NCBI RefSeq assembly: GCF_030345095.1
Contig: NZ_CP128360.1
Coordinates: 3,162,001 to 3,226,000, forward strand
Length of the DNA: 64,000 bases
Reading direction: 5' to 3'
Source of the DNA: Solwaraspora sp. WMMA2056
GTDB lineage: Bacteria > Actinomycetota > Actinomycetes > Mycobacteriales > Micromonosporaceae
Positions within the stretch are counted from its first letter, which is position 1. Every line of letters starts with the position of its first letter. Positions 26,767-35,285 of the stretch are shown here, one piece after another. The notes under the pieces are model-generated. The model made no database searches and had not been told where the DNA came from. It saw only the letters and a program-made list of their open reading frames with translations. A program made the position numbers and the translations under genes.

Positions 26767-26795
26767 CTGCACGTCGAACCAGGACGCGCGGGGTA

Positions 26796-27806
26796 TCAGC
26801 GGACGAGCGCGGAGACCCGGTGCGCGCGGGTGGCGTCGGCTGACCGGAACGTGGTGCGGTACGCGCTGGGCGGGACTCCCACGGTGGCACTCATCTGCTG
26901 CCGCAGCGCTGCCGCCGTACCGAAGCCGGAGTGGCGGGCCACCTGGTCGATGACCATCTCCGTCGTCTCCAGCAGGTGCCGGGCCCGCTCGACGCGCTGT
27001 TGCGTGATCCACTTGCCGGGGCTCAGGCCGGTCTCCTCGCGGAACCGGCGGGTGAAGGTGCGTACGCTCATCCGGGCGTGCGCGGCCAGCACCCGCAGGT
27101 CCAGCGGCTCGTGCAGGTGTTCGAGCGCCCAGGCGCGGGCCGGGGCGGTGGAGGTGTCGGTGACCTGGGGGACCGGGCGCACGATGTACTGCGACTGGCC
27201 GCCCGGGCGCCACGGCGGCACGACGCACCGGCGGGCGGCCAAGTTGGCGATCTCGCTGCCGTGGTCGTCCCGCACGATCTGCAGGCACAGATCGATGCCG
27301 GCGCCGACACCGGCCGAGGTGAGGATGCCGTCGTCGTCGACGAACAGCACGTCCGGGTCGAGGTCGACGCGGGGGAACAGGCGGCGGAAGTCGTCGGCGT
27401 GCGCCCAGTGAGTGGTGGCCCGGCGGCCGTCGAGCAGGCCGGCACCGGCCAGGACGAAGGCTCCCGTACAGGTGGACATGATCCGGGCGCCGCGGTCCGC
27501 GGCCGCGTGCAGCGCGTCGCGGACCTGGTTGTCCACTGTGCCGTCGATCAGGACCTGGACCTGGTCCTGAACCCCGGCGACGAGTACGGTGTCCGCCTCG
27601 GACAGCAGCTCCAGCCCATGATCGGCGGTGACGGTGAACCCGGCGGCGCTGCGCACCGGAGCCCCGCCTGGGGTGCAGATCCGCACCTGGTAGAGGCGTC
27701 GGTCCCGGTCGTCGCGGGCGGAGTGGAAGATCTGCGGCGGGGTGCCGATGTCGAACGCGACCACGCCGTCCAACGCGAGCACCGCGATCAGGTGAGGGCG
27801 ATCCAT
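26796..27806 (-). CDS. GlxA/FtrA-family AraC-type regulator
   Basis: A 336-residue regulator. Residues about 1-190 form a DJ-1/PfpI-like class I glutamine amidotransferase domain (LIAVLALDGVVAFDIGTPPQIF, with the nucleophile-elbow Cys in STCTGAFVLAGAGLLDGRRATTHW). Residues about 225-325 form an AraC double helix-turn-helix (LDLRVLAAHARMSVRTFTRRF, then IDQVARHSGFGTAAALRQQM). It is divergent from the MFS transporter with about 70 bp between starts, and a 14-bp palindrome sits in that gap. Members of this family often activate an adjacent transporter or detoxification gene, so control of the MFS gene is likely. Confidence 0.9.
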   Translation of the reverse strand: MDRPHLIAVLALDGVVAFDIGTPPQIFHSARDDRDRRLYQVRICTPGGAPVRSAAGFTVTADHGLELLSEADTVLVAGVQDQVQVLIDGTVDNQVRDALHAAADRGARIMSTCTGAFVLAGAGLLDGRRATTHWAHADDFRRLFPRVDLDPDVLFVDDDGILTSAGVGAGIDLCLQIVRDDHGSEIANLAARRCVVPPWRPGGQSQYIVRPVPQVTDTSTAPARAWALEHLHEPLDLRVLAAHARMSVRTFTRRFREETGLSPGKWITQQRVERARHLLETTEMVIDQVARHSGFGTAAALRQQMSATVGVPPSAYRTTFRSADATRAHRVSALVR

Positions 27807-27826
27807 GGCCTGATTCTTTCACATGT

Positions 27827-27840
27827 TGGCTCTAGAGCCA
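27827..27840. promoter_or_regulatory. Palindrome in the GlxA/MFS divergent promoter
   Basis: TGGCTCTAGAGCCA is a perfect 14-bp palindrome centred between the divergent starts. It is a candidate operator for the GlxA-type regulator or for a dimeric repressor. The surrounding sequence is AT-rich (GATTCTTTCACATGTT), consistent with a promoter. Confidence 0.45.
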
Positions 27841-27877
27841 CTTCCTCGTGTCGGCGGTGATCGACGACGCTTGCCGC

Positions 27878-29242
27878 ATGATTCGCACCAAGCATCTGTG
27901 GCCGTGGATGATCGCGGGTATCGGCTTCGTCGCCCTGGTCGGCGCGGCGGGTTTCCGGGCCACGCCCGGGGCACTTGTGGAGCCGCTGCAGCAGGAGTTC
28001 GGCTGGTCGACCGGCACCATCGGCTTCGCCATGTCGGTCAACCTCGCCCTGTACGGTGTCACCGCGCCGTTCGCCGCCGCCCTGATGGAGCGGTTCGGTG
28101 TCCGCAAGGTCACCGCTGGCGCGATGGCCCTGATCGCGCTGGGCAGCGGCCTGACCGTGTTCATGACAGCGTCCTGGCAGCTGGTCCTGCTCTGGGGTGT
28201 GCTGGTGGGCCTCGGCGCCGGCTCGATCTCGCTGGGCTTCGTGGCCACCATCGGCACCCGCTGGTTCGTCAAGCGGATCGGCCTGGTCACCGGCATCCTG
28301 TCGGCCGGCGGCGCGACCGGCTCCCTGATCTTCCTGCCGCTGGTGGCGGCGATGGCGGAGTCGTCCGCGGGGTGGCGCTCCGCCGCGATCGTGGTCTCCA
28401 TGGTGGCGTTCGCGACGGTACCGCTGATCCTGCTGTTCTTCCGCGAGCATCCGGCGGACATCGGGATTCCGCCGCACGGGGCGGACGAGGTGGTGAAGCC
28501 GCCGCCGCCCTCCGGCAACGCGGCCCGGCTCGCGGTGACCACACTGAGGAACGCCGCCCGGACCCGGCCGTTCTGGCTGCTCGCCGCCGGTTTCGCCATC
28601 TGCGGCGCCACCACCAACGGCCTGGTCGCCACCCACTTCATCCCGGCCGCTCACGACCACGGCATGCCCAGCGTCACCGCCGCCGGGCTGCTCGCGTTGA
28701 TCGGTGTCTTCGACCTGGTCGGCACGATCCTGTCCGGGTGGCTCACCGACCGCGTCGACGCCCGGCTGCTGCTGGCGGTCTACTACCTGCTGCGGGGGAT
28801 CTCGCTGCTGGCGCTGCCGCACGTGTTCGCCGACGAGGTGACCGGGTTCATGATCGTGTTCGTCGTCTTCTACGGTCTGGACTTCATCGCGACCGTGCCG
28901 CCGACCGTCGCCCTGTGCCGGGAGCACTTCGGGATGTCCGCGCCGATCGTGTTCGGCTGGGTCTTCGCCTCCCACCAGATCGGTGCCGCGATCGCGGCGA
29001 CGGTGGCCGGCATCACCCGGGACGGCTTCGGCGGCTACGCGCCGGTCTGGTACGTCGCCGGCTTCCTGAGCATCGGCGCGGCGGTCCTGTCGATGAAGAT
29101 CATGCGGCCGACGCTCGAAACGCCGACGCTTGAAACGCCACCGGTCGCAACTGCGACGGGCGGGACGGCGACGCCGCCGGTGCCGGCTGCGGCAGACGCC
29201 GTCGCCGACGACGAGCGGGAGCCGCAGCCGAACCGTGGTTGA
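27878..29242 (+). CDS. MFS transporter (OFA/monocarboxylate-like)
   Basis: A 454-residue major facilitator protein with 12 predicted membrane segments. Features are GFRATPGALVEPLQQEFGWS at the first loop, FGVRKVTAGAMALIALGSG (loop 2-3), TRWFVKRIGLVTGILSAGGATGSL, and a central loop with REHPADIGIPPHG, all as in monocarboxylate-type or OFA-family MFS permeases. The C-terminal 45 residues are a Thr/Pro/Ala-rich tail. The ATG at 27878 is chosen; a GTG at 27848 would add ten residues; neither has a ribosome site. It is divergent from the GlxA regulator. The substrate is unknown. Confidence 0.85.
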   Translation: MIRTKHLWPWMIAGIGFVALVGAAGFRATPGALVEPLQQEFGWSTGTIGFAMSVNLALYGVTAPFAAALMERFGVRKVTAGAMALIALGSGLTVFMTASWQLVLLWGVLVGLGAGSISLGFVATIGTRWFVKRIGLVTGILSAGGATGSLIFLPLVAAMAESSAGWRSAAIVVSMVAFATVPLILLFFREHPADIGIPPHGADEVVKPPPPSGNAARLAVTTLRNAARTRPFWLLAAGFAICGATTNGLVATHFIPAAHDHGMPSVTAAGLLALIGVFDLVGTILSGWLTDRVDARLLLAVYYLLRGISLLALPHVFADEVTGFMIVFVVFYGLDFIATVPPTVALCREHFGMSAPIVFGWVFASHQIGAAIAATVAGITRDGFGGYAPVWYVAGFLSIGAAVLSMKIMRPTLETPTLETPPVATATGGTATPPVPAAADAVADDEREPQPNRG

Positions 29243-29258
29243 TCGGCGGGGTGGCACC

Positions 29259-30071
29259 TCAGCCGGTCGTGGCCGGCGGGTTGTCCAGTGTCAGGGCGGT
29301 GCAGCGGATTCCGCCACCGCCCTTGGCCAGTTCCGTCGTGTCGAGCTCGACGACCTGCAGGCCACGCTCGCGCAGCGCGCTGGCGAGACCCGGGTTGCCC
29401 CGGGTCATCGTCACTGTGGTGCCGTCGCTGACCAGGTTGAGCGCGAACCGGGCGGCCTCGTCGACGTCGACGTCGATCAGGTCGACGCCGAGGTCGCGCA
29501 ACCGTCCCTGGCTGGCCGGGTCGAGCGCCGCCGGGCACCAGGCGAGGGTGTTCGTGGGTCCGCCGACGACCGCGACCGCGAGGTCCAGGTCGTACCAGCG
29601 GGGACTCACCGTACGTACCGGCACCACCTGGTAGCCGAGTTCGGCGGCGAGCACCGGGTGCATCCGCCGGTCGGTGCGGTAGCCGTAGCCGGCCAGCAGC
29701 AGGTCACCGAAGGCCAGCGCGTCACCCTGACCGCTGAACGGGTACGGCGCGGCGACGACGTCGTAGCCCTGCTCGGTCAGCCACTGGCGGAAGTACGGCA
29801 GCTCCGCCTGCCGCTGTGCGGGCGGGTCGCCCAGCACCGCCCGGCCGCCGCGTACCACGGCGGCGTTGGCGGTGAACACCATGTCCGGGCACTGCGGGGC
29901 GGACGGCAGGTACTCCACCTTGCGCCCGGCCGCCAGATGCGCCGCGGCGATCGCGGCGTGCTCGGCGACCGCGGCCGCGGGGTCCGGCTGCACCCCGGTG
30001 CACATGTACGGGTTGATTTCGTAGTCGACGCGGAAATGGGTCGCGTCGGACATCAGCAGTTCACGGTTCAC
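29259..30071 (-). CDS. DDAH/amidinotransferase-family protein with altered active site
   Basis: A 270-residue protein of the guanidino-modifying superfamily (dimethylarginine dimethylaminohydrolase, arginine deiminase, amidinotransferase). It keeps the N-terminal YEINPYM, the substrate-binding PDMVFTANA (62-70), GDALAFGDLLLAGYGYRTD and the nucleophile Cys257 in GGGGIRCTALTL. By my reading, the usual FEGxGDAL Glu is Ser (FSGQGDAL, 112-119) and the usual catalytic His of YHLD is Asp161 (WYDLD). Classical guanidine hydrolysis is therefore uncertain. The GTG start has AAAGG at good spacing. A strong hairpin separates it from the upstream OppA-like gene, so it may have its own promoter. Cluster membership is likely from position only. 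Confidence 0.78.
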   Translation of the reverse strand: MNRELLMSDATHFRVDYEINPYMCTGVQPDPAAAVAEHAAIAAAHLAAGRKVEYLPSAPQCPDMVFTANAAVVRGGRAVLGDPPAQRQAELPYFRQWLTEQGYDVVAAPYPFSGQGDALAFGDLLLAGYGYRTDRRMHPVLAAELGYQVVPVRTVSPRWYDLDLAVAVVGGPTNTLAWCPAALDPASQGRLRDLGVDLIDVDVDEAARFALNLVSDGTTVTMTRGNPGLASALRERGLQVVELDTTELAKGGGGIRCTALTLDNPPATTG

Positions 30072-30120
30072 GGTTCGCCTTTCCACCGTTGTGGTGACTG
30101 ACTCGACGTGTCGATCGGGC

Positions 30121-30155
30121 CGGACGGGACGCCGGCCGCGCCGGCGTCCCGTCCG
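30121..30155 (-). terminator. Strong hairpin after the OppA-like gene
   Basis: CGGACGGGACGCCGG (30121-30135) and CCGGCGTCCCGTCCG (30141-30155) are perfect 15-bp arms around a 5-nt loop. The hairpin begins 6 bp beyond the OppA-like stop codon on the minus strand, and no U run follows. It probably limits transcription into the DDAH-like gene. Confidence 0.75.
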
Positions 30156-30160
30156 CAGTC

Positions 30161-31768
30161 TCAGTCCGTTGTGGTCTCTGGTGGTGCCACGCTGACGCTG
30201 AACAGGTCGAGCTCGCGGAACGGGTTCGGTTGGACGTTGCGCATCCTGGTGGACCACGCCGACAGGGTGCTCTGGTACCAGATCGGAATCGTCGGCATGT
30301 CCTGCAGGATCAGCCGTTCCGCCTGCTGATAGAGATCCCACGCCTGCGCACTGGTCGGCGCACGGTCCGCTGCGGACAGCAGGGCGTCCACCGCAGGGTT
30401 GCTGTACTTGCCGACGTTGTCCGACGCACCGGTGCGGAACATCGGGCTGAGGAAGTTCTCGATCGACGGGTAGTCGGCGATCCAGCCGGATCGGAACAGC
30501 GCGGTGATTTCCTGGGCGTTGAGTCGCCGGCGGAACTCTCCGAGGGTGGGGATCGGCACGAATCGGCACGGTACGCCGAGCGTCGCGGTGACCGAGGCGC
30601 AGACCTCCTCCATCCACGGCTGGTTGGGGGAGTCGACGTTGGAGGTCAGCTCGATCTCGCCGGTGAAGTCACAGGCGTCGAAGAGTTCCTTGGCCCGGAC
30701 GGGGGAGTAGCTGCACAGTTCGCCGCCCTGGTTCTCGGCCCGCCCGGAGACGGCCGGTGGCACCAGGCCGTCGGCCGGGACCTGATGGCCCTGGAAGATC
30801 CGGTCGATCAGCGTTGCCCGGTCGATCGCCATGGAGATCGCCTGACGCAATCGGGGATCGGCGTAGCGGGAATCGTACAGCGGGAAGGATATCGTCTGGA
30901 TCCCGAGATATGTCCGGTCGTGGGTGCGGTTCGGCAGGTCCCGCAGGTACCGGTTGTCGGTCAAGGCCCAGAACGGGGTGACGTCGAGGTAGTCGAGCTT
31001 GTCCGCCATCACGTCGTGGTAGGCGTCCTCCAGGCTGGCGTAGATCCGGAACTCGACGCCGCCGATGTGTGGCTTCTCGGCTCCGGCGTACCCCTCGTAG
31101 CGGCGCAGGAGAATGTATTTCTCCGGTTCCCGGGAAACAAACTGGAAGGCACCGTTCCCGATGGGGTGGGCCTCGTATTTCTCGCGGTTGGCGAAGAATG
31201 CTGCGGGCAATGGGAAGAATGCGCTGCACCCCAGGGTGACCGGGAATTCGGAGAATGGTGCGGACAAGGTTACCACGAACGTGTGTTCGTCGATCACCTT
31301 CAGTCCGGACAATTCCCTGACGGTCGCGTCGGCAGCGTTCACCTCGTCGAATCCCTCGATGTGGGAGAGGAAGCTCGCCGCCTGCATCCCGTGGGGGCCG
31401 TACGCGGTGTAGTTCCAGGCGTCGACGAAACTACGTGCCGTCACCGGCGAGCCGTCGTGGAACGTCCAGCCGGGGCGAAGCGTGACGACGAACCGGGTGG
31501 AGTCCGTGGTCTCGATCGATTCGGCGACCTCGTTGCGGGGGCTTGCGTCGATCGGATCGTACGAGACCAGGCCGCGGAACAGGGCGGCGATCACCTTGAC
31601 CCCGCCGGACTCGGTCGTGTGGCCGGGGATCAGGGCGTTCTCCGGCTCGGTGCCGTGGTAGCTGATGATCACGCCGTCGCCAGCGTCCGCGACGGTGTCG
31701 TCGGTGGCGGTGGGCCGGCCCGTTGTGCCGGTCATTGCCGTTGTTTGGGCGGTATGGGATGATCGCAC
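30161..31768 (-). CDS. OppA/DppA-family solute-binding protein without a signal peptide
   Basis: A 535-residue family-5 peptide/oligopeptide-binding protein: PENALIPGHTTESGGVKVIAALFRGLV near the start, WTFHDGSPVTARSFVDAWNY, PRLRQAISMAIDRATLIDRIF, RSGWIADYPSIENFLSPMF and the C-terminal DMPTIPIWYQSTLSAWS. Secreted members carry a lipobox; here the mature fold starts about 35 residues after the start codon, and those residues are polar (SSHTAQTTAMTGTTGRP). No permease or ATPase gene lies nearby. The GTG at 31768 is chosen for the GGAGG before it; an ATG at 31735 is the alternative, also without a signal. It is probably cytoplasmic. Binding-protein homologues without permeases also occur in the clavulanic acid cluster (OppA1/OppA2). 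Confidence 0.82.
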   Translation of the reverse strand: MRSSHTAQTTAMTGTTGRPTATDDTVADAGDGVIISYHGTEPENALIPGHTTESGGVKVIAALFRGLVSYDPIDASPRNEVAESIETTDSTRFVVTLRPGWTFHDGSPVTARSFVDAWNYTAYGPHGMQAASFLSHIEGFDEVNAADATVRELSGLKVIDEHTFVVTLSAPFSEFPVTLGCSAFFPLPAAFFANREKYEAHPIGNGAFQFVSREPEKYILLRRYEGYAGAEKPHIGGVEFRIYASLEDAYHDVMADKLDYLDVTPFWALTDNRYLRDLPNRTHDRTYLGIQTISFPLYDSRYADPRLRQAISMAIDRATLIDRIFQGHQVPADGLVPPAVSGRAENQGGELCSYSPVRAKELFDACDFTGEIELTSNVDSPNQPWMEEVCASVTATLGVPCRFVPIPTLGEFRRRLNAQEITALFRSGWIADYPSIENFLSPMFRTGASDNVGKYSNPAVDALLSAADRAPTSAQAWDLYQQAERLILQDMPTIPIWYQSTLSAWSTRMRNVQPNPFRELDLFSVSVAPPETTTD

Positions 31769-31998
31769 ACTTCCTCCGTTGAACCCGTCTGGCCGATGAC
31801 ACTGGATTTGGGCACAGTCGCCAGGGCGTTTGTGCTGATCGAAGTCCAACAGACGCTAGGATTGGCTGCCATCGTCAGATAACAAAACAATCAACCAAAT
31901 CAATTTCTACTTACCGCACGGGGGTCCTGAGGACTGCCCAGATGATCAGTTCGCAGGTAGCATTCGGCTGGACGGCAAGACCCATCGGGGAGGAACAA
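31769..31998. promoter_or_regulatory. AT-rich divergent promoter region
   Basis: A 230-bp gap between the OppA-like gene (minus) and the first XRE-NB-ARC gene (plus). The part around 31870-31915 is strikingly AT-rich (CAGATAACAAAACAATCAAC and onward), unlike the surrounding DNA, which fits promoter function. The plus-strand gene has GGGGAGGA 5 bp before its ATG. I cannot assign individual -35/-10 boxes. Confidence 0.45.
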
Positions 31999-33423
31999 AT
32001 GGGACGACCCGAACGTCCGCTGGATGCCTCCGGCGGACCGATCCCGGCATTCGCGCACGATCTCCGACTGCTGCGCCGCCGGGCGGGCAATCCAAGTTAC
32101 CGCGAGCTCGCCCGCAGGGCGCTGTTCTCGCCGTCGGTGCTGTCCAGCGCGGCGGACGGGCGACGGCTGCCGACGCTGGCGGTGACCCTGGCGTTCGTCT
32201 CTGCCTGCGGTGGCGACCTCGGGGCGTGGGAGCGGCGGTGGCGTGACATCGCCGAGCAGTCCGGCGTACCGGCGGCGGCGTGGACCGACCGCCCGTACGG
32301 CGGCGACGCCCCCGGCCCCCCGGTTCCCACCCGCCCGGCGCAGCTGCCGATGGCCCCCGGTGCCTTCGTCGGCCGGGCCGACGTCATCGCCGACCTCAGC
32401 CGACTGATCGCCCCGCCCACCGACGCGCGCGCCCCCATCCTGATCACCGGCCTGGCCGGGGTGGGGAAGTCCGCCGTGGTGCTGCGCCTGGCGGAGCAGG
32501 CCGGGCGGCACTTCCCCGACGGACAGTTGTACGTCGACCTCGCCACCCACGGCCCGGACGGCGACGCGGTCCCGACGATCGTGCGGGACTTCCTGTTGGC
32601 CCTCGGGGTGCCCGTCGACCAGATCCTGGACAGCCCGGTGCAGCGGATCGGCCTCTACCGGTCCCTGCTGGCGCAGCGCAGGCTGCTCGTCGTGCTGGAC
32701 AACGTCCAGCACGAGGCCCAGGTCCGTCCGCTGCTGGCGCAGAGCGCGTTCAGCCAGGTCGTCCTGACCAGCCGGCCCCGGCTGCTGGGCCTGTGCGGTA
32801 CCCATCGGATTCGGCTGGACGTCTTCACCCGCGCGGAGTCGCTGGACCTGCTCGGTCGGCTCGTCGGCGAGGCGCGGGTGCGGGCCGAGTACGCCGCCGC
32901 CGACGCGATCGCCGAGTCCTGTGGGGACCTGCCGCTCGCAGTCGACGTCGTCGGGCGCCGCATCGCCGCGCGCCCGGGCCGGACCCTCGGCTACACGGCG
33001 GGGCAGCTCACCGACCGGCGGCGGCTGCTCGACGTCCTCGCGGTCGGCGACGTCACCGTACGGGACCGCATCGGGTCGGCGTACCAGGGACTGGCCCGCA
33101 CGGCCCGTGACCTGCTCTGCCGGCTGGCCGGCGACGGCGTCCGGTCGATGACCGTGACCGGAGTGGCCCGGGCGATGAACGTCTCGACCGACAGCGCCGA
33201 CGAGTTGCTCGAGTCACTGGTCGACGCCGGGCTGGTCCGGCACTGCGCCGTGCCGGGAAGCTACGACGTGCCGGTGCCGGTCGGCGCGTTCGCCGAGGAG
33301 GTGCGGCGCGACATCGCCGCTGCCCCGGTCGACCTGGCCAGCCGTCGGGCCCGCCGGGCCGCCGCCGGCCTGCACCGGGTCAACCCCTGGGCGGCCCCGG
33401 TCCCCACCTCGGACATCATCTGA
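31999..33423 (+). CDS. XRE-NB-ARC (STAND) regulator 1
   Basis: A 474-residue regulator. Residues about 15-80 form an XRE-type helix-turn-helix (FAHDLRLLRRRAGNPSYRELARRA, then SPSVLSSAADGRRLPTLAVTLAFVSACGG). Residues about 125-360 form an NB-ARC ATPase, with Walker A GLAGVGKS and Walker B LLVVLDNV, followed by TSRPRLLGLCGTHRIRLDVF. A winged-helix segment ends the protein. The usual C-terminal TPR or WD sensor is absent, so it is a short form. The ATG follows GGGGAGGA. A close paralog lies 12 kb downstream on the same strand; the two bracket the minus-strand operon. Confidence 0.88.
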   Translation: MGRPERPLDASGGPIPAFAHDLRLLRRRAGNPSYRELARRALFSPSVLSSAADGRRLPTLAVTLAFVSACGGDLGAWERRWRDIAEQSGVPAAAWTDRPYGGDAPGPPVPTRPAQLPMAPGAFVGRADVIADLSRLIAPPTDARAPILITGLAGVGKSAVVLRLAEQAGRHFPDGQLYVDLATHGPDGDAVPTIVRDFLLALGVPVDQILDSPVQRIGLYRSLLAQRRLLVVLDNVQHEAQVRPLLAQSAFSQVVLTSRPRLLGLCGTHRIRLDVFTRAESLDLLGRLVGEARVRAEYAAADAIAESCGDLPLAVDVVGRRIAARPGRTLGYTAGQLTDRRRLLDVLAVGDVTVRDRIGSAYQGLARTARDLLCRLAGDGVRSMTVTGVARAMNVSTDSADELLESLVDAGLVRHCAVPGSYDVPVPVGAFAEEVRRDIAAAPVDLASRRARRAAAGLHRVNPWAAPVPTSDII

Positions 33424-33481
33424 CTGCGACCGCCGCGTCCCGTCACCCCGGGGACGGTGTCGGGCCCGCCTGACGGCAAGC

Positions 33482-33520
33482 GGCCGGGTCCGACCGGTGT
33501 CGCACCGGTCGGACCCGGCC
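33482..33520. terminator. Strong bidirectional terminator-like hairpin
   Basis: GGCCGGGTCCGACCGGTG (33482-33499) and CACCGGTCGGACCCGGCC (33503-33520) are perfect 18-bp arms around a TCG loop. It lies between the convergent stop codons of the NB-ARC regulator (33423) and the acetyltransferase (33548). Confidence 0.8.
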
Positions 33521-33547
33521 CGGCCTGCCCAGGTGCGGCCGAGCCGG

Positions 33548-34741
33548 TCAGCCCTTGCCGAAGGCGTGCGGCGTGCAGCGCGGCAGCAGGGTGCGCAACT
33601 GCACCGCCGCCTCGGCGTCGACCTCGCCGAGCCCGCGCGCGACGAGGTCGAGCGGGTCGAGGACGCCGTACGCCAGACCGGAGAGCCCGGCGGCGGTCAG
33701 CGTCGCCCGTGGCGTCGGGCCGGTGGCGTCGGTCGCGGTCACCGTGATCGTGCCGTCGGTGCCGTCGAGCAGGTACCGGCCGGCGAGCAGGTCGTCGTCG
33801 ACGACGTCGACCTCCACCCGGGCGGCGGCGCAGCGCAGGCCGCGTAGCGCGTCCATCGACAGCAGTCGTCCCATCATCGGCGGCGACGCGGGGAACGTCG
33901 CCTCGGCCGAGGTCAGCACCTCGAGGCCGGTCACCCAGGTCTCGGGGAACTCGTCCGGCGCGACGGTGATCACGATCCGGCTGACCTGGTACGCGTGCTG
34001 GGCGAGGAACTGCAGCAGCAACGCCCGGCCGATCGGACTGGTGTAGAGCAGCTCGTCGGCGTGCAGCGTGCCGCCGTAGCCGTCGACGCGGTAGGTGACC
34101 AGGCCGACCACCTCCCCGTCGACGGTGGCGCAGGCCAGCCAGCGATCGTCGGCGTTCGACGCCCGCGCGGCCCGGAAGTCAGGCGTGAACATGTAGCCGT
34201 GCCGGTGCTCCAACAGTTGCCGCTGGAAGGCCCGCCAGGTGTCGAAGCCCTCGCGGATGCTCTGCCAGGAGACCTCGCCGGGCAGGGTGACGTCGAGCAG
34301 CGGGGCCAGTCCCTGCGGAGTGAACGAGGCGGTCCGGTTCAGTGGCAGTCCGATGTAGCCGAACCTGCTGTAGTAGGCGGGGTGGAACGGGTAGAGCACC
34401 GCCAGCAGGTTTCCCTTGTCGAGCATGTCGCGGTGCATCTGCTGCATCAGCTGGCGACCGTGGCCCTGCCGACGGGCACCGGGACGGGTGGCCAACCAGG
34501 CGAGCGCCGCCATCCCCATCGCCCTACCCCGAAGGTTCTGCCGCATCGGGATCGCCCCCACGGTGGCCAGGGTCCGACCGTCCTCCTCGACGATCAGCGT
34601 GTGGTTGTCCTCGTGGTAGGGCAGCACCCCGCGAAGCTCGTCGGCGGCGGTCGCCGACGGGGTCGCGTCGAAGGCGTACGGGTAGAGGGTGAACGCGGTG
34701 TGCAACCGCTCGTCGCCGGAGACCTGGCGGATCTTGCTCAT
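33548..34741 (-). CDS. Eis-like GNAT N-acetyltransferase
   Basis: A 397-residue enhanced-intracellular-survival-type acetyltransferase. The first GNAT half has LATVGAIPMRQNLRGRAMGMAALAWLATRPGARRQGHGRQLM (acetyl-CoA site V/A..P..R..G.G..L). The middle half has TYRVDGYGGTLHADELLYTSPIGRALLLQFLAQH. The C-terminus (residues 280-397) is the SCP2-like domain ending LLPRCTPHAFGKG, which supplies the catalytic carboxylate in Eis. GAAAGG lies 8 bp before the ATG. It is the last gene of the minus-strand operon, 41 bp after the flavin reductase. Eis proteins acetylate amines, so it could provide self-resistance or tailor the product; neither is shown. Confidence 0.87.
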   Translation of the reverse strand: MSKIRQVSGDERLHTAFTLYPYAFDATPSATAADELRGVLPYHEDNHTLIVEEDGRTLATVGAIPMRQNLRGRAMGMAALAWLATRPGARRQGHGRQLMQQMHRDMLDKGNLLAVLYPFHPAYYSRFGYIGLPLNRTASFTPQGLAPLLDVTLPGEVSWQSIREGFDTWRAFQRQLLEHRHGYMFTPDFRAARASNADDRWLACATVDGEVVGLVTYRVDGYGGTLHADELLYTSPIGRALLLQFLAQHAYQVSRIVITVAPDEFPETWVTGLEVLTSAEATFPASPPMMGRLLSMDALRGLRCAAARVEVDVVDDDLLAGRYLLDGTDGTITVTATDATGPTPRATLTAAGLSGLAYGVLDPLDLVARGLGEVDAEAAVQLRTLLPRCTPHAFGKG

Positions 34742-34782
34742 GTCGCTGACCTTTCGTGTGTCACGGGACGGACGGACATTGG

Positions 34783-35280
34783 TCACTGCGTCGGATCGTC
34801 GAGGGTGTGGTAGCGGCCGTGCAGGAACACCAGCGCCGGGCCGTGCGCCCGGTCGTCCACCGCGACCACCTCGCCGACGACGAGGGTGTGGTCGCCGAGG
34901 TCGAAGCTGTCCCACAGCACACACTCGATCCAACTGGCCGAGTCGAGCACCAGCGCGCCGGTGCGTGCCCCGGCGGTCGCCGGCAGCGTGCCGACGGTGC
35001 CGGCCCGGCGCGCCCGGTCCACCGCCAGTCGCCGGGCGAGGTCGCGGGCCGCGTCGGGCAGGATCGACACCGCCCACTTCTTGGTGGCCAGCAGATCGGC
35101 CAGGAACGCCGAATCCAGTCGCAGGCACAGCGACACCAGCGGCGGATCGAGCGAGACCGAGGTCAGCGAGTTGACCGTGACCGCGTCGTGGTGCCTGCCG
35201 TCCGCCCGGTCGCTGTACGTCGTCGCCACGGCGACGCCGGTGGCGAAGTGTCGCATCACCGCCCGCAGGTCCGCTTCCAT
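34783..35280 (-). CDS. Flavin reductase (HpaC/ActVB-like)
   Basis: A 165-residue FMN-binding split-barrel protein: LRAVMRHFATGVAVATTYSD at the start, AVTVNSLTSVSLDPPLVSLCL, KKWAVSILPD, the central HDSFDLGDHTLVVGEV-like segment and HGRYHTL near the end. It supplies reduced flavin to a partner oxygenase. The natural partner here is the group D monooxygenase encoded first in this operon (42770-44026). The ATG at 35280 is chosen by family alignment; the gene begins 5 bp after the BBE-type oxidase stop. Confidence 0.9.
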   Translation of the reverse strand: MEADLRAVMRHFATGVAVATTYSDRADGRHHDAVTVNSLTSVSLDPPLVSLCLRLDSAFLADLLATKKWAVSILPDAARDLARRLAVDRARRAGTVGTLPATAGARTGALVLDSASWIECVLWDSFDLGDHTLVVGEVVAVDDRAHGPALVFLHGRYHTLDDPTQ

Positions 35281-35285
35281 GCCGA

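Noticed and set aside
30161-31768. Ordinary peptide import system
   Set aside because: There is no signal peptide and no permease or ATPase genes in the neighbourhood.
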